From NCBI GenBank assembly GCA_037384885.1, contig JARRNO010000064.1, positions 1-12,688 of the forward strand: 12,688 nucleotides of DNA, read 5' to 3'. The notes beneath the pieces are model-generated. The model ran no database searches and was not told where the DNA came from. It saw only the letters and a list, made by a program, of their open reading frames with translations. The position numbers and the translations under genes were made by a program. Below, one piece after another: positions 7,413 to 12,688 of the stretch; the first letter of the stretch is position 1; every line of letters begins with the position of its first letter. This DNA comes from JARRNO01 sp037384885 (GTDB lineage: Bacteria; Acidobacteriota; UBA4820; DSQY01).

Positions 7413-8174
7413 ATGCCAAACCGCCGCTTGACGATCATCCTGGCCGCGCTGTCCGCCCTGGCCGTGTCGCTGGCCGCGGCCGCGGGCCCGCCTTTTTTCA
7501 CGGACGACCCGGGCATCGTGCCTTACGGCCACTACGAGCTCTACCTCTTTTCCACGCTGGACAGCACATCCGCCTCCACCGCCGTTCAGGCGCCGGCCGT
7601 CGAGTTCAACTACGGCGCCGCACCGAACCTGATGCTCCACGTGGTGGCCCCCCTGGCATTTGCTTCCACACCCGGCGGCCCCACGGCCTTCGGGCCCGGC
7701 GACCTGGAACTGGGCCTCAATTACCGTTTCTACGACAACCCCGGTTCGGGCCTTCAAATCTCGACCTTCCCCATGCTGGAGCTGCCCACGGGCAGCGCGT
7801 CGCGCGGTCTCGGCAACGGCCGCACGTGGGCCCGCCTTCCCGTCTGGCTCGAAAAGGACTGGGGCAGCTGGGCGGTGGACACGGGCGGCGGCCTCGCCGT
7901 CAACCACGCGCCGGGACAGCAGAACTACCTATTCGCCGGGGCCCTGCTCACGCGGCAGCTGGGGGAGAAGTGGATTCTCGGCGGCGAGCTGTTCACCCAG
8001 GGCGCGGACAGCCCGGACGGCCGGGGCTTCACCATCTTCAACGCCGGCGGGTTCTACAATTTCCGGCCCGGGTTCAGCCTCCTGTTCACGGCCGGCCGCA
8101 GCGTGGCGGGCGAGCCCCACACGGTGGCCTATCTCGGACTCTACTGGACGTGGGGGAAGTCCCCGGGCCGCTGA
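7413..8174 (+). CDS. Predicted outer-membrane beta-barrel protein (MetA/phenol-pathway transporter-like)
   Basis: 253 residues with a clear signal peptide: MPNRRLTIIL, a hydrophobic core, and likely cleavage after the Ala run near residue 24. The mature start GPPFFTDDPGIVPYGHYELYL resembles a family of outer-membrane barrels annotated as putative transporters related to the MetA pathway of phenol degradation. The rest alternates polar and aromatic or hydrophobic residues with short turns (FNYGAAPNLMLHVVAPLAF, LELGLNYRFYD, PDGRGFTIFNAGGFYNFRPG) and ends in a barrel-like strand, YLGLYWTWG. The substrate is unknown. I chose the ATG at 7413, with GGGAG about 8 nt upstream, over in-frame starts further upstream because it opens the signal peptide directly. 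The universal stress gene follows after 104 bp on the same strand. Confidence 0.8.
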   Translation: MPNRRLTIILAALSALAVSLAAAAGPPFFTDDPGIVPYGHYELYLFSTLDSTSASTAVQAPAVEFNYGAAPNLMLHVVAPLAFASTPGGPTAFGPGDLELGLNYRFYDNPGSGLQISTFPMLELPTGSASRGLGNGRTWARLPVWLEKDWGSWAVDTGGGLAVNHAPGQQNYLFAGALLTRQLGEKWILGGELFTQGADSPDGRGFTIFNAGGFYNFRPGFSLLFTAGRSVAGEPHTVAYLGLYWTWGKSPGR

Positions 8175-8278
8175 GAGATTTCGTGGCGGGGACGGAGCCG
8201 GGAACCTATATTTTAAAAGGCGGCCGAAAATCCAAAACACGGGGGTTCAGCAGCCGCCTGTGAAACTGGGGGTGCGCC

Positions 8279-8731
8279 ATGAAAAATTGGAAGAAAATTC
8301 TTTGCCCGGTGGACTTTTCGCCCGTATCGAAGGCTGCGCTTCAGTATGCGGCGGGCCTCTGCCGCGAGAGCAAGGCCTACCTCCTGATCATTCACGTCCT
8401 GGAACCCATCGCCGATCCCGGAAACTACGTCTTCCGGCCGGTGACGCTGACCGACCTCAAGGAGCAGCGCCTGCAGTACGCCCACAATTCGCTTGAAGAG
8501 GCGGTCAGATCCCTGAAGCTCGCCCGGGACGCCTATTCGGCCAGCGTCGAGCACGGCCTTCCCTCCGAGGAGATCGTCCGCGTGGCCGACCAGGAGAACG
8601 TGGACCTCATCGTCATCGGAACGCAGGGACTCACCGGCCTGAGCCACGTCCTGCTCGGTTCCACGGCGGAGCGGGTGGTGCGCAAGGCCAACTGTCCCGT
8701 GCTCACGCTGAAGCGCCCGGCGGGGAACTGA
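8279..8731 (+). CDS. Universal stress protein (UspA family, ATP-binding type)
   Basis: A 150-residue single-domain Usp. The N-terminal strand ILCPVDFS carries the conserved Asp (D12). The ATP-binding motif G-x2-G-x9-G-S/T is complete as GTQG at 114-117 followed by GS at 127-128, which places it with the ATP-binding (MJ0577-like) group. The C-terminal strand NCPVLTLKR is typical. Such proteins are cytoplasmic dimers induced by stress or energy limitation; a specific role cannot be assigned. GGGGGTG lies just before the ATG at 8279. The 104-bp gap upstream contains an AT-rich stretch (8207-8218, TATATTTTAAAA) that may hold its own promoter, and a weak 7-bp inverted repeat (AGGCGGC at 8218, GCCGCCT near 8253). 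Confidence 0.95.
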   Translation: MKNWKKILCPVDFSPVSKAALQYAAGLCRESKAYLLIIHVLEPIADPGNYVFRPVTLTDLKEQRLQYAHNSLEEAVRSLKLARDAYSASVEHGLPSEEIVRVADQENVDLIVIGTQGLTGLSHVLLGSTAERVVRKANCPVLTLKRPAGN

Positions 8732-8733
8732 CC

Positions 8734-8750
8734 CCGGCGGGAAGAGCCGG
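8734..8750. terminator. Short hairpin between convergent usp and yeiH-like genes
   Basis: CCGGC (8734-8738) and GCCGG (8746-8750) form a 5-bp stem with a 7-nt loop inside the 21-bp gap between two convergent stop codons. There is no T-run on either side, so it is a weak bidirectional candidate only. Confidence 0.25.
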
Positions 8751-8752
8751 CC

Positions 8753-10327
8753 TTACAGGGCGGACCAGAACTTCACGAAGATCTGCGTCGTCAGCACGAA
8801 CCCCAGCGGAACATTCACCAGCACACCGAGGGTAAAGGCCCAGAATGGTTTCAGGCCGAAGGTGGCCAGCTCCTTGAAGCGCGTCGAAAGGCCGATGCAC
8901 AAAAAGCAGAGCACGAAGGCCCAGGACCGCAGCTTCTTGACGGGGGCGATCACCCGCGGCTTCAGGGTGGATTCGAACCAGTCCGAGGACCACTTCAGCG
9001 CATCGAGAGCCCAGCGCTGATCCGTGGTCCCGGCCGCCGCCTTGAGCCGGGCGAGTTCGCCCCGGGTCATGGCGCCTTCGAAGCGCAGGAGGCCCGCCTT
9101 CAAATCGATGGACAGCCGGTTCGAAAGATCCGGGGGCACGTGGAATTTGCTGAAATCCGCCCGGTAGGAAACGCCCTGGAACGAGCCGCGGACCGGCGCG
9201 GTTCCCACGTGCCCGGCCGGCGGACGCGCGGACACCACGCTCATGAGGACCGAAGCCGCCAGAAACCCGAGGACGAACTTGGGAAATCGCTCCCAGACGA
9301 CGCCCGCCCCGACCCGGCGGCGGCCCTCCCGCCGGTCCCTTTCCCACCAGATCACGGAAACCACGGACAGGATGAGGCACCAGATGCCGATCCAGATGTC
9401 GCGCCCGATCACCTTCATCAGGGTGAAGGCGTTGATGGGCGCGTCGCCGAACTTCGTGGCCAGTTCGGCCACAACGGCGAATCCCGCGGCGTCGGCGAAC
9501 TCGGAGGTGCCCACCCAGGCCCCCGCTTCACCGGGCGAAATCGGGTGGGGCACGAAGACCTTCAGGGCGACCGTCAAGGCGAAGATCATGACGATAGCCC
9601 ACACCGTCACCACGGCGATGCCGATGGAGATGTGGTCCTTGCGGGCCTTGACCGCGCCGCCCACCGCGATGGAGGCCGACACGCCGCACACCGCGCCCCC
9701 GGCGCCCAGAACGGCGCCGAATTTCGGGTCGAGCTTGAAGATCCGGGTGGCGGCGAAATAGATCGTCAGCCAGGTGGTGACGGAAACGATGGTGGCCTGC
9801 AGGAAGGCGACGGGGCCGGCCGTGAAGATCAGCGTCAGCGGCAGGGTGGCCCCCAGCAGCACGATGCCCGTCTTGATGTAGTACTCCGTGCAGAGGCAGT
9901 CCTTGAACCAGGCCGGAATCTTGAAGAGGTTGGAAACGACGAGCCCCACGATCAAGGCCAGCAGCGGGGCCTCCACGTTGAAGCGCTTCATGAGATCCCA
10001 GCCCGCCATGTAGAAGATCGCGAGCGAACCGAGAAAGAGGATCGCGAATCCCGGCAGAAAGCGCCGGATTTTGCACCCCATGAGGGCCATGGAAGCGGTG
10101 AACACGGCCCCGAACACGGCGAAGATAACGGCATAGCCCCAGCCGTGCGAGGCCAGATCGCGGAGGACCGATAAGGGCGCCGACCACTTTCCGGGCGTCA
10201 CCGCCCACCCCCTGATGGACGAACCCGACCAGAAGACGCCCAGCGCCAGCAGTACGAGGCCCAGTCCCATCCAGACGGACCACCAGTCCTCCGTCTTCCA
10301 CAGCTTCTCGAAAGGCCTTCCCGTCAT
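8753..10327 (-). CDS. Long YeiH/UPF0324 family putative sulfate exporter
   Basis: 524 residues with about ten or more membrane segments. YeiH signatures include GIVLLGATLPL (154-164), GAGGAVCGVSASIAVGGAVKA (208-228) and the final block KKLRSWAFVLCFLCIGLSTRFKEL (about 464-487). Usual YeiH proteins have about 340 residues. This one has an N-terminal addition of roughly 60 residues including an extra membrane segment, and a polar segment of about 100 residues (366-463) before the final membrane block. The family is annotated as putative sulfate exporters (TauZ/YeiH type); the substrate here is unproven. The ATG at 10327 follows GGAGGGGGAG and begins MTGRPFEKLWKTEDWW. Upstream in-frame sequence is Arg/Pro-rich without membrane character, so I excluded it. 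The gene is divergent from the acetyltransferase-peptidase operon and convergent with usp. Confidence 0.88.
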   Translation of the reverse strand: MTGRPFEKLWKTEDWWSVWMGLGLVLLALGVFWSGSSIRGWAVTPGKWSAPLSVLRDLASHGWGYAVIFAVFGAVFTASMALMGCKIRRFLPGFAILFLGSLAIFYMAGWDLMKRFNVEAPLLALIVGLVVSNLFKIPAWFKDCLCTEYYIKTGIVLLGATLPLTLIFTAGPVAFLQATIVSVTTWLTIYFAATRIFKLDPKFGAVLGAGGAVCGVSASIAVGGAVKARKDHISIGIAVVTVWAIVMIFALTVALKVFVPHPISPGEAGAWVGTSEFADAAGFAVVAELATKFGDAPINAFTLMKVIGRDIWIGIWCLILSVVSVIWWERDRREGRRRVGAGVVWERFPKFVLGFLAASVLMSVVSARPPAGHVGTAPVRGSFQGVSYRADFSKFHVPPDLSNRLSIDLKAGLLRFEGAMTRGELARLKAAAGTTDQRWALDALKWSSDWFESTLKPRVIAPVKKLRSWAFVLCFLCIGLSTRFKELATFGLKPFWAFTLGVLVNVPLGFVLTTQIFVKFWSAL

Positions 10328-10455
10328 CTCCCCCTCCCCCGGCGGGCGCCGATATCTCCGGTTGGCTGTGCTCAATGTCTGCGTTGCTCTTTCTTTAGAT
10401 GAACAGTAGTGACACCGGTGCCGGGAAGCAAGCCCGGAAGCAGCCCCGCACCCCA

Positions 10456-10484
10456 TTGCATTTCCTCCTGATCTCGTCCATATT
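10456..10484 (+). promoter_or_regulatory. Weak candidate promoter for the GNAT-C39 / ATP-grasp operon
   Basis: TTGCAT (10456-10461) and CATATT (10479-10484) are separated by 17 nt in the 256-bp gap between divergent genes. Both boxes are imperfect. The predicted leader would be about 93 nt before the ATG at 10584. I see nothing else recognisable in this gap (10328-10583). Confidence 0.25.
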
Positions 10485-10583
10485 TCTCTCAGAATGCAGT
10501 CGATCCCCGTCCGGCGCCCGGGCCGGGGGAGACTGCGGAGCGCCCCTGCGGCGGGCGCGGGAAAGGACGGACAGGCCGGGGGA

Positions 10584-11720
10584 ATGACGGGACTTTTCAC
10601 GATCCGCCGGGCCGCCATGGAGGACCTGGAGGCCCTCTCGGCGCTCGAAGAGCGCTGTTTCGATCTGGACCGCCTTTCCCGGCGGAACTTCCGCTATCTT
10701 CTCGGCAAGGCCCGCGCCGTCACGCTCGTGGCGGAAAAGGAAAAACAGCTTGCCGGCTACAGCATGGTCCTGTTCAACGCCGGCACGTCGCTGGCGCGCC
10801 TCTATTCCATCGCGGTGGACCCGCCCCATCGGGGCACGGGCCTCGGAAGAATTCTCCTCGAATCGGCCGAAGAAGAAGCCCGCAACCACGACTGCGTCAC
10901 CATGCGCCTGGAAGTCCGGCCCGACAACGCGCGCGGGATCGCCCTCTACGAGAGGCTGGGCTACCGGCAGTTCGACGTCGTCGAAGACTATTACGAAGAC
11001 CACCGCCCCGCCTACCGCTTCGAGAAGAAGCTGGCGCCGCACGCCGGCCCCGAGCCGAGCCGGGTTCCCTTCTACGAGCAGACCCTGGATTTCACCTGCG
11101 GCCCGTCCGCCCTCATGATGGCCATGAAGGCCCTCCGGCCCGGCATGCGGCTCGACCGGAAACTGGAACTCAGAATTTGGCGCGAGTCCACCAGCATCTT
11201 CATGATGTCGGGCCACGGCGGATGCGGCCCCTACGGGCTGGCCCTCTCCGCCTACCACCGGGGCTTCGGGGTGGACCTGGTCCTCAACGACGAGGGCGCG
11301 CTCTTCGTGGATTCGGTGCGCAGCGCCGACAAGAAGGACGTGATCCGGCTGGTCCAGGAAGACATGCTGGAAGAGATCCGCCGCCTGCCCATCCGGCTCT
11401 CCTACGCACCCGTGACCCTGGAACTCATCCAGGAGCGCTTCGAGCAGGGGCAGATTCCGGTCGTCCTCATCAGCTCCTACCGCATCTATCACGAGAAGAT
11501 CCCGCACTGGGTGACGGTGACGGGCATGGACGAGCGGTTCGTCTTCGCCCACGATTCCTACGTGGGACGGAGTATCGACTCATCGCCGACGGACCGGATG
11601 AACATGCCCGTGCCCAAAAAGGACTTCGAGCGCATGGCGCGTTACGGCAAGGCGGGGCTCAGGGCGGCGCTCTTTCTCTTTCCCCGCTCCGCGCCGCCGG
11701 CGAAAAAGGAAGCGGGATGA
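10584..11720 (+). CDS. GNAT N-acetyltransferase fused to a C39-like cysteine peptidase
   Basis: 378 residues in two domains. Residues 1-150 are a RimI-like GNAT: FTIRRAAMEDLEALSALE, the acetyl-CoA loop RGTGLG (83-88), and ARGIALYERLGY (116-127). Residues about 160-370 are a C39-like (papain-fold) peptidase: PFYEQTLDFTCGPSALMMAM with likely catalytic Cys172, HWVTVTG with His308, and AHDSY with Asp324. The triad appears complete. It lacks the ABC-transporter domain of bacteriocin C39 exporters. This fusion is known from genomes as a partner of RimK-like ATP-grasp ligases, and here the ligase starts inside its stop codon (ATGA overlap). It may acetylate and cleave the ligase product or its target (inference). 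I chose the ATG at 10584 because GNAT similarity starts there. The in-frame ATG at 10494 would add 30 Arg/Gly/Pro-rich residues. The Shine-Dalgarno is weak: AGG about 9 nt upstream. Confidence 0.93.
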   Translation: MTGLFTIRRAAMEDLEALSALEERCFDLDRLSRRNFRYLLGKARAVTLVAEKEKQLAGYSMVLFNAGTSLARLYSIAVDPPHRGTGLGRILLESAEEEARNHDCVTMRLEVRPDNARGIALYERLGYRQFDVVEDYYEDHRPAYRFEKKLAPHAGPEPSRVPFYEQTLDFTCGPSALMMAMKALRPGMRLDRKLELRIWRESTSIFMMSGHGGCGPYGLALSAYHRGFGVDLVLNDEGALFVDSVRSADKKDVIRLVQEDMLEEIRRLPIRLSYAPVTLELIQERFEQGQIPVVLISSYRIYHEKIPHWVTVTGMDERFVFAHDSYVGRSIDSSPTDRMNMPVPKKDFERMARYGKAGLRAALFLFPRSAPPAKKEAG

Positions 11721-12688
11721 AAACGCCCATCGTCGTGATGGAAAACCCCAGGGAATGGAAGGCGGCCTACCCGGCGGTCGAGGTCGTCGCCGCGCGCGAC
11801 TACCTGGGCCAGTCGCAGTACCTGAAAGAGCGCGACCTGAAGGTGGTGAACCTTTGCCGCAGCTACACCTACCTTACCCAGGGCTACTACACGTCCCTCC
11901 TGGCCCAGGCGAGGCGCCACCGGGTCATCCCCACCGTCCGCACCATCAACGACCTGAGGAGCAAGGCGATCTACAGCCTGGAGGTGGAAGACCTGGACGC
12001 GGTGATCCAGAAGAGCCTGAAGAGCCGCCCCGGCGCCGCCGGCTCGGACCGCTTCGAGCTGTTCATCTTCTTCGGCCAGTGCGGCGGCAACGGCCTGCAG
12101 GAGCTGGCCCGCCAGATCTTCGACCTCTTCCAGTGCCCGCTGCTCAGGGTGGAGTTCCGCTACCAGGGCAAATGGGACCTGGCGTCCATCCGCTACGCCC
12201 ACCTGCACCAGCTCACGCCCGAACAGGAAGCGCTGTTCATCGAAGCGTTCCAGAACCACATGGCGCGCCGCTGGAAGCGGCCGCGGACGAAAAACCAGAC
12301 CCGCTACGACCTGGCGGTCTTGTACAACCCGGCCGAAGCGCTCCCCCCGTCCAACAGGCGCGCGCTGCAGAAGTTCGTGCGCGTGGGCGAGAAGATGGGC
12401 ATCGGTGTGGACCTCATCGAGCGCAAGGACTACGCGAAGCTTGCGGAATACGACGGCCTCTTCATCCGGGAAACCACCCAGATCGAGCACCACACCTACC
12501 GCTTCGCCAAGAAGGCGGAGTCCGAGGGGCTGGTGGTCATCGACGACCCCGACTCCATCATGAAGTGCACCAACAAGGTCTACCTGGACGAGCTGCTCAA
12601 GACGCACCGGATCGCCACGCCCCGGACGCGCGTCCTGCAGGGCGTGGCCCTGAAGACCCTGAGGGCGCTGGAAGCCGAGATTCCCTAC
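11717..12688 (+). CDS. RimK-like ATP-grasp ligase with RLAN-type N-terminal domain, 3' partial
   Basis: The first 324 codons are present; the frame is open to the window end. It starts MKTPIVVMENPREW and overlaps the previous stop by 4 nt (ATGA), implying translational coupling. Residues 1 to about 190 resemble the RLAN domain found before RimK-like ATP-grasp modules (ARDYLGQSQYLKERDLKVVNLCRSY, FELFIFFGQCG). Residues about 195 onward begin the ligase: RYDLAVLYNP, DGLFIRETTQIEHHTYRFA (247-265), then VIDDPDSIMKCTNKVYL with the LLKTHRIATPRT step typical of RimK enzymes (273-304). The ATP-binding and metal-binding core lies beyond the window and cannot be judged. Family enzymes join amino acids to a carboxylate using ATP, as RimK adds Glu to ribosomal protein S6. 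The substrate here is unknown. An antisense open frame covers most of this region but has no recognisable motif. Confidence 0.92.
   Translation, partial: MKTPIVVMENPREWKAAYPAVEVVAARDYLGQSQYLKERDLKVVNLCRSYTYLTQGYYTSLLAQARRHRVIPTVRTINDLRSKAIYSLEVEDLDAVIQKSLKSRPGAAGSDRFELFIFFGQCGGNGLQELARQIFDLFQCPLLRVEFRYQGKWDLASIRYAHLHQLTPEQEALFIEAFQNHMARRWKRPRTKNQTRYDLAVLYNPAEALPPSNRRALQKFVRVGEKMGIGVDLIERKDYAKLAEYDGLFIRETTQIEHHTYRFAKKAESEGLVVIDDPDSIMKCTNKVYLDELLKTHRIATPRTRVLQGVALKTLRALEAEIPY

Noticed and set aside
9140..10174. Plus-strand open frame of 344 codons opposite the YeiH-like gene
   Set aside because: Highly polar, Asp/Gly/His/Arg-rich product without motifs, mirroring membrane-protein codons on the other strand.
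10494..10583. Upstream ATG extending the GNAT-C39 protein by 30 residues
   Set aside because: The extension is Arg/Gly/Pro-rich and unlike GNAT N-termini, which begin at the ATG at 10584.
10395..11552. Minus-strand open frame of 385 codons opposite the GNAT-C39 gene
   Set aside because: No recognisable domain, and the plus-strand product has two well-defined domains with catalytic residues.
11642..12607. Minus-strand open frame of 321 codons opposite the ATP-grasp gene
   Set aside because: Val/Leu/Gly-rich antisense shadow; the plus frame is continuous, coupled to its neighbour and clearly RimK-like.

Overview
This window looks like a chromosomal stretch from a GC-rich (roughly 65% by eye) Gram-negative bacterium. 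A lipobox protein, an outer-membrane beta-barrel and a periplasmic cytochrome c point to two membranes. The first gene is the membrane segment plus PD40 propeller that follows the kinase domain in many Acidobacteriota Ser/Thr kinases, so Acidobacteriota or a related phylum is my best guess; this is an inference from one family. I see no insertion sequence, phage gene, tRNA, rRNA or CRISPR array.

Left part (1-5050): four loci, all altered. A 5'-partial propeller gene (+) runs into the 3' end of a convergent cytochrome c gene (-), and both lose their expected ends within about 10 bp of position 1655. Next, a 1-pyrroline-5-carboxylate dehydrogenase gene (pruA-like, -) carries a frameshift near 3136 that fits a 13-nt deletion. 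A CPBP/CAAX-type intramembrane protease (-) is then split by one in-frame TAG at 4651-4653. Whether this is real gene decay or sequence error is the main open question.

Middle part (5050-8750): an FKBP-type peptidyl-prolyl isomerase lipoprotein (-) is divergent from a fluoride-resistance unit (+): candidate promoter, fluoride (crcB-motif) riboswitch, crcB/fluC, and a DUF190 gene. The riboswitch conserved blocks are readable, and its 3' CTCCT can pair with the crcB Shine-Dalgarno, suggesting translational control. A YbaK-type tRNA deacylase (-), an outer-membrane barrel protein (+) and a universal stress protein (+) follow.

Right part (8750-12688): a long YeiH-like (UPF0324) transporter (-) with an extra soluble segment of about 100 residues is divergent from a two-gene operon (+). 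The operon has a GNAT acetyltransferase fused to a C39-like cysteine peptidase, coupled by an ATGA overlap to a RimK-like ATP-grasp ligase with an RLAN-type N-terminus, which runs off the window. This is the best candidate here for an under-characterised system: ligase, acetyltransferase and peptidase together suggest making, capping and trimming a peptide or amino-acid tag. The substrate is unknown.

No gap between genes exceeds 300 bases; the longer ones hold terminator-like hairpins, the riboswitch and candidate promoters.
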